Source of the DNA: Bacilli bacterium
Lineage (GTDB): Bacteria > Bacillota_I > Bacilli_A > RFN20 > CAG-826
Direction of reading: 5' to 3'
Assembly: GCA_017445245.1 (NCBI GenBank)
Contig: JAFSUM010000030.1
Coordinates: 1-43,091 of the forward strand
Length of the DNA stretch: 43,091 bases
A program made the translations under genes and the position numbers. Below are positions 24,296-32,675 of this stretch, one piece after another (the stretch's first letter is position 1; the number at the start of each line of letters is the position of its first letter). Below the pieces are notes generated by a model. The model ran no database searches. It was not told the DNA's origin and saw nothing but the letters and a program-made list of their open reading frames with translations.

Positions 24296-25453
24296 TTATT
24301 CTTCTGCGGGCTTTTCTTCCCAGGGAAGCGGGTCGAGATCCCAGGACAAGTGTTCTTCTTTGATCATGTCCTTGTCCATTTGCAGTAACGATTTTTCAAT
24401 CTCGCGGAAGTCTTTGTCGCTGGCTTTGACGAGCTTCTCGGCCTTGTCGATCGCGTAGTTGACTTCGCCCGCGTCGTTCTCGATGAAGGAGGCGATAAGG
24501 GCGTAGCAGCGAAGCGCGGTGATGTTCGGCATATTGGAGATGTAACGTTTGGCCTCGTCGTTAAGTTCTTCGTATAAGGCACGGCCTTCGTTTTTGCGGG
24601 GCTGCTCTAGCAAGGTCGCAAGTTTCAACGTGAGGGCATGGTCTTTCGTGGCTTTGGAGGCCTTGGATTCTTCGCCTAAAAGAGGTTCGAGAATCTTTAA
24701 CGCTTCTTGGGGCTTTCCTTCTCCAAGATTGCGATAGACGGAGACGAAATTAATCGCAGCCGTGAATTCGGTGATTTCGGTGTAGACCGGGGTCGCGGGA
24801 AGCGGCTGGCCGAGGAATTCGGCTTCTTCGGCGAGGAGGATGTTGTTATAGGCCTCCCTGTTAATCGGCTTGGAGATGAGAACGAGGATAAAGCCATCCG
24901 TGCGGGAATCGATATGGGCCGGGAAGAGATCATAGAGGAAGATAATGCCGCCGACGGTAAGGACGGTGACGACAAAGATGTGGACCCAGGCTAACGAGGG
25001 GGTCGTCTTTTCCCATCCCTGCGCGTTGACGATGAAGATCATGCAGATGATGAATTCGAGGAAAAGGAAAAGGACGGGGAAGAAAACAAAGCCCGTAAGG
25101 GAAGAGGTCTTAGGATCTTCCGGGGCGATCTTGGTTTCTTCGACGAGACCATCAAAGGAAGAGAATCCGTATTTTTTCTTTCCTTCGACCATCTTGTAAC
25201 CAAAGCCTAAAACCGACCATTTGAGGATGCGGTATTTTCCGACTTTCGCGCCCAAAAGGTGGCCAAGGCCAAGCAAGAAGGAATTAAGAAGAATGCCGGC
25301 AACAAGGCCGAGGATAACGAGCAACACTGAGTTCAGCGGCATCGAAGAATTGTAGGTGTCGATGATCGGTTTGATGACCGCGAGGCCGACGATCAAAGCG
25401 ACGGCGAGCATGCCGACGTACACCAAGAAGATGGCAAATTCGTTTCTTTTCAT
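24296..25453 (-). CDS. Membrane protein with M50-like core lacking protease residues and a helical repeat tail
   Basis: 385 residues. Two N-terminal membrane segments are followed by LLGLGHLLGAKVGKYRILKW, which lines up with the HExxH helix of site-2 (M50) proteases but has LLGLGH in place of HELGH. A further pair of membrane segments (TGFVFFPVLFLFLEFIICMI, AWVHIFVVTVLTVGGIIFLY) leads to PAHIDSRTDGF, like the M50 NPxxDG motif. Residues ~235-360 are soluble helical pairs, possibly TPR-like (LGEGKPQEALKILEPLL). Last gene of the P-ATPase/psuG/tetR/adh run, 9 bases after the dehydrogenase stop, with AGGAGG before the ATG. The M50 relation is inference by eye; function unknown. Confidence 0.7.
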   Translation of the reverse strand: MKRNEFAIFLVYVGMLAVALIVGLAVIKPIIDTYNSSMPLNSVLLVILGLVAGILLNSFLLGLGHLLGAKVGKYRILKWSVLGFGYKMVEGKKKYGFSSFDGLVEETKIAPEDPKTSSLTGFVFFPVLFLFLEFIICMIFIVNAQGWEKTTPSLAWVHIFVVTVLTVGGIIFLYDLFPAHIDSRTDGFILVLISKPINREAYNNILLAEEAEFLGQPLPATPVYTEITEFTAAINFVSVYRNLGEGKPQEALKILEPLLGEESKASKATKDHALTLKLATLLEQPRKNEGRALYEELNDEAKRYISNMPNITALRCYALIASFIENDAGEVNYAIDKAEKLVKASDKDFREIEKSLLQMDKDMIKEEHLSWDLDPLPWEEKPAEE

Positions 25454-25462
25454 AGTTCCCTC

Positions 25463-26632
25463 CTATAAGAGCCGGGTGAGGATCGCTTTGACGTCCTCCA
25501 TATTCAGTGATTGGTGGCAACAGCCAATCAGACGTGTGTTGTTGCCAGTCGCGAGGGCGGCCAAGGAAGGGATGTCCTTCTCGCCAAGGCCGACATCGGC
25601 GAGGCGAGTTGGCATACCGATGGAAGCAAAGAACTGCCTCATCGATGTGACACCTATTATAGCCATCTTTTTCAAATCATCACCTTTTATATTAAATAAG
25701 ACCTCTGCCATATGGGCGAATTTGGTGAGGTCGCGGTCTAAAACGTACTCCGCCCAAGCGGGGAAAATCAAAGCGACGCCAGCCCCGTGAGTGATGTTCG
25801 GGGCATAACCAGACAAAGCGTGTTCGATTGGATGAACGACGAAGGAGAACTTCTTTCCGATACCCGTAACCCCGTTATGAGAAAGCGAAGAATTAAGCAT
25901 CAGCCTGGCCCGCGCTTGATAATCGGTGGGGTTCGCGAGAGCGTCTTTAATGGCCTTCATCGTATTTTTGACCAAGGATAGAGCCCATTCGTCTGCGAGC
26001 TGGTCGTCGTCAGAAGGATCGAAGTAGCGTTCCAAAGAATGCATCATGATGTCGCTTCCACCCGCCGCAGTTTGGTAAGCGGAGACGCCATAAGTCAATT
26101 CGGGGTTTTCGACCGCGAAAGCCGGGCGATTGAAATCGGAATTGAAGCCTTGCTTAATTTGCCGCTCATCGTCTTGGATGACGGCGGAGTTCGATAGTTC
26201 GCTTCCAGCAGAAGCATGAGTCAAGATGACGCCGACGGGCAACGCCTTCTTAGGTGAGGCGATATGCAAATTGAAGTCAAAGGTATCGCCTTCATAGCAT
26301 GCACCGCAGGCAATCGATTTGGCCGCGTCGATGGGCGAGCCACCTCCAATGGCAAGCAGGAAATCCACGTTATTGGATTTAGCAATTTCGACCCCTTTAT
26401 GAACGAAGTCAAGCGTCGGATTCGGCCGGACGCCAGAGTGAATCAAATAGGCAATCCCCTTCTCTTCCAATTTCTTAAGAACGAGGGGCAAAAGGTCTGC
26501 CTCAATGCGCTTGGAGCCGTAAACAATTAGCACCTTTTTCGCGCCAAAATCGGAAAGAATGTCGCCGATTTGCGATTCTTTTCCTTTTCCGAAATAGATT
26601 TTTGTCGGCGAAACAAAGTCGAAATCGATCAT
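25463..26632 (-). CDS. Iron-containing alcohol dehydrogenase
   Basis: 389 residues, usual length for the group III (iron-dependent) dehydrogenases such as BdhA/YqhD. NAD(P)-binding GGGSPIDAAK (96-105); metal ligands Asp194 and His198 (SDIMMHSLE), His267 (VVHPIEHALSGY) and His282 (THGAG). It reduces aldehydes to alcohols or the reverse with NAD(P)H. Residue 39 is Gly, which in this family often goes with NADP use; this is only suggestive. The start overlaps the tetR stop by ATGA, with AAGGAGG upstream. Probably regulated by the adjacent TetR protein. Confidence 0.9.
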   Translation of the reverse strand: MIDFDFVSPTKIYFGKGKESQIGDILSDFGAKKVLIVYGSKRIEADLLPLVLKKLEEKGIAYLIHSGVRPNPTLDFVHKGVEIAKSNNVDFLLAIGGGSPIDAAKSIACGACYEGDTFDFNLHIASPKKALPVGVILTHASAGSELSNSAVIQDDERQIKQGFNSDFNRPAFAVENPELTYGVSAYQTAAGGSDIMMHSLERYFDPSDDDQLADEWALSLVKNTMKAIKDALANPTDYQARARLMLNSSLSHNGVTGIGKKFSFVVHPIEHALSGYAPNITHGAGVALIFPAWAEYVLDRDLTKFAHMAEVLFNIKGDDLKKMAIIGVTSMRQFFASIGMPTRLADVGLGEKDIPSLAALATGNNTRLIGCCHQSLNMEDVKAILTRLL

Positions 26633-27189
26633 TTCGTTTCCTCCTTTTTACTAAGGGCAACAATGGAAGGAAGGACGATGACGGTTAGGTTATTAATGAA
26701 CTTTCCCATCTTGGTCGCGAACCGTTCCGGGGTAAGCTTTTGGTCTTTGAAACAGAACCCGAATTCGTCGGCGACGATGTGGGCGACGCGCCTGGCCGCA
26801 CTGCGAACGCCTTCCTTTTTGACCTCGAGAGGCTTTTCGCCATCGGTCCAGAGAGTGAATAGCTTAGCGTTAAGTTTCCCGAAGATGAAATCGTCGGTCA
26901 AATCGCGGGCCGCCGAATTATAAGTCGCGCGGAAGAAGGAAAAGTTATCGCGGATATAGATAAGGAACCCATGCATCGCCGTTTTAGCGTCTTTGGCCCC
27001 TTCTAGGGCTGGAATGTCTTCATTTAGAAGAATGGCCGCGATGAGGTCATAGATGTCCTGATAATGGTAATAAAACGTCTGGCGGTGGCAGCCGATCTTT
27101 GCGCACAAAGCCGTGACGTTAATCTCCTCCAAAGGAGTCGTGCGAAGCATGTCCTTCAACGCATATTTGAATTTTGCTTCGGTAATCAT
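26629..27189 (-). CDS. TetR-family transcriptional regulator
   Basis: 186 residues. The N-terminal HTH is complete: FKYALKDMLRTTPLEEINVT, then ALCAKIGCHRQTFYYHYQDI (residues ~5-46), with the family's HRQTFYYHY recognition helix. The C-terminal ligand domain looks like that of the DhaS/TetR_C group. It overlaps psuG upstream and the dehydrogenase downstream by ATGA on both sides, so it is made with the enzymes it probably controls. The ligand may be an aldehyde or alcohol; this is inference. No operator identified. Confidence 0.88.
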   Translation of the reverse strand: MITEAKFKYALKDMLRTTPLEEINVTALCAKIGCHRQTFYYHYQDIYDLIAAILLNEDIPALEGAKDAKTAMHGFLIYIRDNFSFFRATYNSAARDLTDDFIFGKLNAKLFTLWTDGEKPLEVKKEGVRSAARRVAHIVADEFGFCFKDQKLTPERFATKMGKFINNLTVIVLPSIVALSKKEETK

Positions 27190-28097
27190 CGGACTCCTTT
27201 CTTGGCGGCCAAACTAATCGCGATTTGGGCGCCTAGTTCCGCATTATGACGGACGAGGGCGATATTCGTTTCTAATGATTTTCCGCCAGTCAATTCGACG
27301 ATGCGTTTTAACAGGAAAGGGGTCGCTTCTTTGCCTTTGATGCCCTGCTCCTCGCATTCGCGGACCGCTTGATCGACTAAAGAATCGATATAGTCATGAG
27401 GCAAAGCCATCTCTTCGGGGACGGGGTTAGAAATGAGAACGCCGCCTTTTAGGCCGAGGTTCTTTTTGGCCAAAAGGATATCGGCAGCTTCTTCCGGGGT
27501 CTGGAAGACATAGTCGACGGGACCATCGCTAGAAAGACTATAGAAGTTGGCGAAACGGGGAGCCTTGTTCGACAAGACCGTGACGCCTTCGGTTTCCAAA
27601 TATTCGAGAGTCTTGGGAATATCGAGAATCGCTTTCGCGCCAGAGCAAATGACCGTGACATCGACTTCGCCGAGCTCTTTGAGGTCGCGCGAGATATCAA
27701 ACGTCGTCTCCGCCCCGCGATGAACACCACCGATTCCGCCGGTGACGAAGATATCGATGCCCGCCATTTTCGCGCACAGCATCGTCGCGGATACGGTCGT
27801 CGCGCCATAAAGTTTTTTGGCAACGACGATAGGAAGATCGCGTTTGGACACCTTTGCGATGCCCTTCTTCTTTCCAAAGTCTTCGATTTGGTCGGGAGTC
27901 ATACCGATGACAATCTCGCCATCGATAATGCCAATCGTCGCGGGCACCGCGCCTTGATCGCGAATCACTCTTTCGACCGAGAGGGCGGTTTCGACGTTTT
28001 TCGGATACGGCATGCCATGGCTGATAATCGTGGATTCAAGAGCGACGACGGCTTTGCCCTCTTTCAGTGCTTTTTGGACTTCGTTATTGATGATCAT
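27186..28097 (-). CDS. psuG: Pseudouridine-5'-phosphate glycosidase
   Basis: 303 residues, the family length. N-terminal VALESTIISHGMPYPKNVET, then KRDLPIVVAKKLYGATTVSA, TGGIGGVHRG and a lysine-bearing SNKAPRFANFYS that matches the catalytic segment. It splits pseudouridine 5'-phosphate into uracil and ribose 5-phosphate (reversible). Its usual partner, the kinase PsuK, is not next to it; it lies between a P-type ATPase gene (14-base overlap) and tetR (ATGA overlap). Cytoplasmic homotrimer with a divalent metal, from family knowledge. Confidence 0.93.
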   Translation of the reverse strand: MIINNEVQKALKEGKAVVALESTIISHGMPYPKNVETALSVERVIRDQGAVPATIGIIDGEIVIGMTPDQIEDFGKKKGIAKVSKRDLPIVVAKKLYGATTVSATMLCAKMAGIDIFVTGGIGGVHRGAETTFDISRDLKELGEVDVTVICSGAKAILDIPKTLEYLETEGVTVLSNKAPRFANFYSLSSDGPVDYVFQTPEEAADILLAKKNLGLKGGVLISNPVPEEMALPHDYIDSLVDQAVRECEEQGIKGKEATPFLLKRIVELTGGKSLETNIALVRHNAELGAQIAISLAAKKGVR

Positions 28098-30549
28098 GGG
28101 ATTTCCTCTGGATGTATTTGATAAGTAAATTGGCGAGAACGTAAACGCCCGTCGAAACGGCTAACACGATGAGGACACCGAGCAAGAACGTCCGGGCAAG
28201 GCCGTTCCAAGGAATCTGAAGTAAGACGCCGCGGCTATGCTCGTCACGAACGAAATAGTCGATTACAAAGACGATAAGACCAAGAATCAAACTTCCCGCG
28301 AAGACGGTGCCGCGGTATTTCCGTAAAGGCCGGCAAACGCGGAAGAGGGTTACATAAGCAAAGAAAGAGAATGAAATGACCGATACGGCGATCATCCGCG
28401 GGAAGATGTCGTTCGGGTTTTCCGCGACCAAAGAGGGGAAGAGATAGCAAAGCAAGAAACCTCCGCCGACGCAGCACGCCTCCGCTAGGCCGCTAGGCAA
28501 TGATTTCGCGAGGATATTCCCCATCATGGAGCCCTTAAGGCGTTCGTTATTGGGTTCGAGGGCGAGGAAGAAGCTCGGGATACCGATCGCACAGATTTCC
28601 CATGCGATCATATGCGAGGTTTCAAACGGATAGGATGCCCCGCCGATGGCCATGGAAATCATGAAGGCCGTGGAGACCAAAAGGGCAAAGATCGTTTTGG
28701 CTAGGAAAAGGGAGCAGGAACGCTGAAGGTTATTGATGACCCTACGGCCCTGGGCAACAACGTCAGGCAAGGCATCGAAATCCGAGTTCGTGCAGATAAG
28801 GTGCGAGATGTTTTTCGCCGCCGCGGCACCGCTAGCCATGGCGATGGAACAGTCAGCTTGTTTAAGGGCGAGAACGTCATTGACGCCGTCTCCCGTCATC
28901 GCGACTTTATGCCCCTCGGCTTGAAGGGCTTGGACTATCCATTCCTTTTGTTCGGGCATAACGCGGCCAAAGATTTTCACGGTTTTGACGAGCTCGGGAA
29001 TGTCTTCTTTTTTAACCCCGCTCATGTCCACGCAATGCTCCGCTCCGACAAGTCCGCATTGCCTTGCGATCTCGGCAACGGTGATGGGGTTATCACCCGA
29101 GATAACGCGCACATCCACGCCGCTAGAGAGGAACCAAGCGATGTTGCCTTTCGCGGATTCTTTGATGTGATCTAGAAGGGTCAAAACCGCGCAAAGCTCA
29201 AAATTATCTGGCAATTTCCCGTTATCTATCTTGTTTTTTGAATAACCAAGAACCAAGCAGCGGTACCCGTTTTTGGAATATTGTTCGATGAGCTTTTCGA
29301 TTTCTTCGTCTTTCTTTGCAGGTACCGCCCCATAAGCACCGAAAGCATAAGTTCCGCCTTCTTTGAAGCTGACCGCGCTATAACGATAAGCCGAATCGAA
29401 GGGGATGAAGGTTTCGATTTCTTTGGAACAAGAATCGCCAAATTTCGTCCGTAACGCCTTGGCCGTCGCGTTGTTGTCTTTCGTGCCAGCTAGGACAGCA
29501 GATACGCCAAAGGCGATCTCTTCTTCTTTCGTTTCGCCCAAGGGGATGACCTCGTAGACGGACATGTTCCCGTCGGTCAAGGTACCTGTCTTGTCAAAGC
29601 AGACGACGTCGGCCCTAGCAAGCGTTTCGATGCAATAGAGTTCTTGGACGAGCATGCCTTTTCTAGCCAAGGCAATGACACCCGTGGTCAAGGCGATTGA
29701 GGTCAGCAAGAACATGCCAGTCGGCAGCATCGCGACCATGAGGCCAGACAAACTTTCGATGATATTTCTGCCGCGGGTGGTCATCGGGGCGAATTCGCCC
29801 ATGTCGCCGGGGTTTCGCAAGAAGGTGATGAGCAAATAGACGATCGCGAAAACCAGCGCGGCCGCCGAGCAGGCGACGGTAACGTTCCAAATCGATTGGG
29901 CGATCTCCGACTTCGGGCGTTTGAAGGAACTCGCGATGAGGCGGATTTTCTCCGCATAGGCATCTTCACCGACGTGCTGAACCTCGACCAAGCAAGTACC
30001 TGCGGTGATGAAAGAGCCGGAAAGAACTTCGTCGCCAACGGTTTTGTGCTGGGGCCTCGATTCACCGGTGAGCATCGATTCGTCCACCGAGACGCTTCCC
30101 TCGCGGATAATGGAATCCGCCGGAATTTCATTCCCCTGCTTCAGAACCAAAATATCGGAAATGACGATGTCGTCTACATTGATTTGGACTTGCTTGCCCT
30201 CGCGGATGACAAGAGCCTTTTCGTCGGAGAGGACCTTCAGTTTTTCCGTTAAATGACGGGCGTGGATATCCTGGTAGATACCGATGAAGACATTCGCGAA
30301 GAGGACAACACAGAAGATGTAATGGGAAAGCGAGAGTTTAGCCCAGATCATGACACCCATCACGGCGAAGAGGAGAAGATTAAACGGATTGCAGACGTTA
30401 TCGAAAAGAATCTTCCAATAAGACTTGGTGTGCTGCTTCTTCTTTTTGTTGGTCAAATGGGCGAGGCGGCGTTCTTCGACTTGGGCATTAGAAAGACCTT
30501 TTTCGATGTCGGTATTGATACGGAAGTCTTCGGGGTTGCCTCTAGTCAT
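28084..30549 (-). CDS. CtpE-like cation-transporting P-type ATPase
   Basis: 821 residues, complete. Actuator motif TGES (161-164), phosphorylation site DKTGT with Asp319, and GDGVND in the P domain. The M4 region reads VAMLPTGMFLLTSIAL, where related CtpE proteins (calcium-type, from family knowledge) have PEGLVLLTS; the PTG in place of PEG may affect ion choice. About ten membrane segments. No N-terminal heavy-metal (CxxC) domain. Substrate probably Ca2+ or Mg2+, by family only. First gene of a five-gene run, overlapping psuG by 14 bases. No ribosome binding site is evident before the ATG. An extended -10 promoter and an operator-like palindrome lie upstream. Confidence 0.88.
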   Translation of the reverse strand: MTRGNPEDFRINTDIEKGLSNAQVEERRLAHLTNKKKKQHTKSYWKILFDNVCNPFNLLLFAVMGVMIWAKLSLSHYIFCVVLFANVFIGIYQDIHARHLTEKLKVLSDEKALVIREGKQVQINVDDIVISDILVLKQGNEIPADSIIREGSVSVDESMLTGESRPQHKTVGDEVLSGSFITAGTCLVEVQHVGEDAYAEKIRLIASSFKRPKSEIAQSIWNVTVACSAAALVFAIVYLLITFLRNPGDMGEFAPMTTRGRNIIESLSGLMVAMLPTGMFLLTSIALTTGVIALARKGMLVQELYCIETLARADVVCFDKTGTLTDGNMSVYEVIPLGETKEEEIAFGVSAVLAGTKDNNATAKALRTKFGDSCSKEIETFIPFDSAYRYSAVSFKEGGTYAFGAYGAVPAKKDEEIEKLIEQYSKNGYRCLVLGYSKNKIDNGKLPDNFELCAVLTLLDHIKESAKGNIAWFLSSGVDVRVISGDNPITVAEIARQCGLVGAEHCVDMSGVKKEDIPELVKTVKIFGRVMPEQKEWIVQALQAEGHKVAMTGDGVNDVLALKQADCSIAMASGAAAAKNISHLICTNSDFDALPDVVAQGRRVINNLQRSCSLFLAKTIFALLVSTAFMISMAIGGASYPFETSHMIAWEICAIGIPSFFLALEPNNERLKGSMMGNILAKSLPSGLAEACCVGGGFLLCYLFPSLVAENPNDIFPRMIAVSVISFSFFAYVTLFRVCRPLRKYRGTVFAGSLILGLIVFVIDYFVRDEHSRGVLLQIPWNGLARTFLLGVLIVLAVSTGVYVLANLLIKYIQRKSHDHQ

Positions 30550-30583
30550 AAATAATCACGTGCGTATGCGTCTGGTGGCCAAT

Positions 30584-30592
30584 ACTATATCA
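30584..30592 (-). promoter_or_regulatory. Extended -10 promoter of the P-type ATPase operon
   Basis: Minus strand TGATATAGT, 34 bases before the ATG at 30549; no good -35 box, so an upstream regulator may be needed. Confidence 0.5.
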
Positions 30593-30629
30593 CGTTAAAA
30601 ACATTCGACTAGAACTCAATTTTCAGTAA

Positions 30630-30693
30630 CTTTCTATACAGTGTAGAAAACGCGTAAACGCCGAATGAAATTATTAAATGGCTGTATAGAAAG
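30630..30693. promoter_or_regulatory. Operator-like palindrome and distant inverted half upstream of the P-type ATPase
   Basis: CTTTCTATACAG (30630-30641) recurs perfectly inverted as CTGTATAGAAAG (30682-30693), 40 bases apart. The left copy is itself part of a near-palindrome, TTTCTATACAGTGTAGAAA (30631-30649, 8 of 9 pairs). It lies about 40 bases upstream of the -10 element. A dimeric regulator could bind both. The rest of 30550-30768 holds no gene. Confidence 0.45.
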
Positions 30694-30768
30694 AAAAAGC
30701 CTGCAAATTTGAAAGAAACGCGAAATTTAACAGGGGTTTTAGAATGTTTATGAGAAAACTGTAGGGTT

Positions 30769-31215
30769 TTATTTCCGTAGATTCTTAAAGAAGTCAGATA
30801 GCAAGGCCGCACATTCTTCGCGTAGTAACCCGCCTTCTACTAAGGTCGAAGCGTTCCCGTGCTCGAAGAGGCGATACTTACTTAGGCCCCCTTCCATTAG
30901 GTCTTCCTGGCCATAGACGAGGGTGCGTAAGCGGCTCTGCAAAATAGCTCCCGCGCACATGGCACAGGGCTCTAACGTCACATAGATCGTGCAACCAGAT
31001 AAATCCCAGCTTCCCAGATGTTTCGAGGCGTCTCTCAAGGCATTGATTTCGGCGTGGCCAGAGATATCGGAGTCCTTCTCGCGGGTATTATGCCCCCTGC
31101 CGATGATTTCACCGTCTTTAACGACGACCGCCCCGACGGGTATCTCACCCATATCGAAAGCGATGCGAGCTTCCGCGATAGCTTCTTTCATGAAGGACGT
31201 GTCTAGGTTTGCCAT
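30769..31215 (-). CDS. tadA: tRNA-specific adenosine deaminase
   Basis: 148 residues from the ATG at 31215 (MANLDTSFMKEAIAEARIAF); a GTG six codons earlier would overlap the SRP RNA further. Zinc/catalytic motifs are His54 and Glu56 (HAEIN) and Cys84/Cys87 (PCAMC). It converts A34 of tRNA-Arg(ACG) to inosine. The ATG lies about 7 bases after the inferred SRP RNA 3' end, so the two may share a transcript. No strong ribosome binding site. Confidence 0.93.
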   Translation of the reverse strand: MANLDTSFMKEAIAEARIAFDMGEIPVGAVVVKDGEIIGRGHNTREKDSDISGHAEINALRDASKHLGSWDLSGCTIYVTLEPCAMCAGAILQSRLRTLVYGQEDLMEGGLSKYRLFEHGNASTLVEGGLLREECAALLSDFFKNLRK

Positions 31216-31221
31216 AATAAC

Positions 31222-31303
31222 AAACCACCGCACAGGGGAAGATAGTTTAAGGCTGCTACGTTCCCGTCCTGACCTGGTTCGCTACCCGCTCCTCGCGATG
31301 GCG
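31222..31303 (-). ncRNA. ffs: Signal recognition particle RNA, small bacterial (4.5S-like) type
   Basis: Minus strand contains CCAGGTCAGGACGGGAAC, then GTAGCAGCC, the asymmetric loop and tetraloop region that binds Ffh. Flanking GAGGAGCGGG and CTATCTTCCCC, with terminal CCGCC/GGTGG, fit the closing hairpin of a short SRP RNA without Alu domain. The 5' end is placed about 6 bases after the -10 box; both ends are estimates. Located between serS and tadA, as in many Bacillota. Confidence 0.87.
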
Positions 31304-31308
31304 GGGTC

Positions 31309-31317
31309 ATTATAGCA
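31309..31317 (-). promoter_or_regulatory. Extended -10 promoter of the SRP RNA gene
   Basis: Minus strand TGCTATAAT, a perfect extended -10, 6 bases before the inferred RNA start. Confidence 0.7.
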
Positions 31318-31339
31318 AAGTCCCCAAAAGGAAGGTACG

Positions 31340-31371
31340 AAAAAAGGCTACTCGCATGTACGGGTAACCTT
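31340..31371 (-). terminator. Terminator after serS
   Basis: Minus strand AAGGTTAC ... GTAGCCTT stem (plus 31344-31371) followed by a T-run (plus 31340-31345), 9 bases beyond the serS stop. Confidence 0.75.
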
Positions 31372-31379
31372 AATTCGGC

Positions 31380-32660
31380 TTATTTTTTGATCGGGTGAAT
31401 CACTTCGAGTCCGCCCATCCACTTCCGGAGGGGCTCAGGGATTACGATGGAGCCGTCTTCGAGCTGGCACTGTTCGACTAGGGCCGGGAAGATGCGGGAG
31501 GTCGCTAGGCCAGAACCATTAAGGGTATGGCAGAACTTGGTCTTGCCGTTTTCGTCCTTATAACGGATTTTGCCACGACGCGCCTGGTAATCACGCGCGT
31601 TGGAAACCGAGGAGACCTCTTTATAAATACCCATGGACGGGATATAGACCTCGATATCGTAAGTCCTCGCCATCGAATGAGAGCAGTCGCCCGCGGCCAA
31701 TTTGTCGACCTGGTACGTTAATCCGAGTCCTTCGACGAGTTTCTGGGCCTTCTTGACCATCTCTTCGAAGGCGGCATCGCTGCCTTCTTCGGTGGTGTAT
31801 TGGACCATCTCGACCTTGTTGAACTGGTAGCCGCGGATCATGCCGCGTTCCTCGGTGCGGTAGCTGCCCGCTTCTTTGCGGTAGCAAGGGGTGTAGGCGA
31901 AGTATTTACGCGGGAGGTCGTCGAGGGTCAATATTTCGTTCCTATGGAGGTTTACAAGGGCCGTTTCAGCGGTCGGTAGGATGAACTTACGGGGTTCCAT
32001 GCCTTCGAGCCAGAAGACGTCTTCCTTGAACTTGGGGAATTGGCCAGCCGTGTATCCGGATTCGTAGTTGAGGATATGGGGCGGCAGGATCATTTCATAG
32101 CCATCGGCAAGATGGTTTTCGATGAAATAGTTGAGAAGGGCCCATTCTAGGCGCGCGCCGAGATTGGTGTAGATCCAAGTGCCCGTCCCGGAAATTTTCG
32201 CGGCCCTCTTGTAGTCGATGAGGCCGTTCATTTCGCATAGAGTCACATGGTCGCGCGGGGTGAAGTTGAATTTGTTTTCTTCGCCGAAATGATAGATGGG
32301 CTTGTTGTTTTCCTTTTCGCCGCAAAGAAGATCGTCATCCGGCAGGTTCGGAAGGACTTCGACGAGGGCGGTGATTTCGTTTTCGACCTCGGCGAGTTTG
32401 GCTTCGTCTTCCTTGTTCGCAGCGGCGAGCGCCTTGACCTTTTCGAAGATCGGCTTCACGTCCTGACCGGCTTTCTTAGCCGCGGGAACGGAGGCGGAAA
32501 GAGCGTTTTGTTCCGCTTTGTTCTTCTCGACCCTCTGAAGCAATTCGATGCGCTGCTTGGAAAGGGCGATGATGGGTTCGGGATCGAAGTCCCAGAGCTT
32601 TTTGGCAAGAGAAGCCTTCACGTATTCGGGCTTCTCGAGAATGAGTTTGATGTCGATCAT
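31380..32660 (-). CDS. serS: Seryl-tRNA synthetase
   Basis: 426 residues, the standard length. The N-terminal coiled-coil arm (about 30-110, Lys/Glu-rich) contacts the tRNA-Ser long arm. Class II motifs follow: the motif 2 region CYRKEAGSYRTEERGMIRGY and the motif 3 region NGSGLATSRIFPALVE. It charges tRNA-Ser (and starts selenocysteine synthesis where present). AGGAGG lies before the ATG. It follows the glycosyltransferase by 15 bases in the same direction, and is closed by a terminator. Confidence 0.95.
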   Translation of the reverse strand: MIDIKLILEKPEYVKASLAKKLWDFDPEPIIALSKQRIELLQRVEKNKAEQNALSASVPAAKKAGQDVKPIFEKVKALAAANKEDEAKLAEVENEITALVEVLPNLPDDDLLCGEKENNKPIYHFGEENKFNFTPRDHVTLCEMNGLIDYKRAAKISGTGTWIYTNLGARLEWALLNYFIENHLADGYEMILPPHILNYESGYTAGQFPKFKEDVFWLEGMEPRKFILPTAETALVNLHRNEILTLDDLPRKYFAYTPCYRKEAGSYRTEERGMIRGYQFNKVEMVQYTTEEGSDAAFEEMVKKAQKLVEGLGLTYQVDKLAAGDCSHSMARTYDIEVYIPSMGIYKEVSSVSNARDYQARRGKIRYKDENGKTKFCHTLNGSGLATSRIFPALVEQCQLEDGSIVIPEPLRKWMGGLEVIHPIKK

Positions 32661-32675
32661 GGATTAACAATCCTC

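Noticed and set aside
30631-30649. CopY/BlaI-type operator (TACAnnTGTA) upstream of the P-type ATPase
   Set aside because: The core is TACAGTGTA, one base short of the TACAnnTGTA spacing, and the ATPase lacks copper-type motifs; kept only as an unspecified palindrome.
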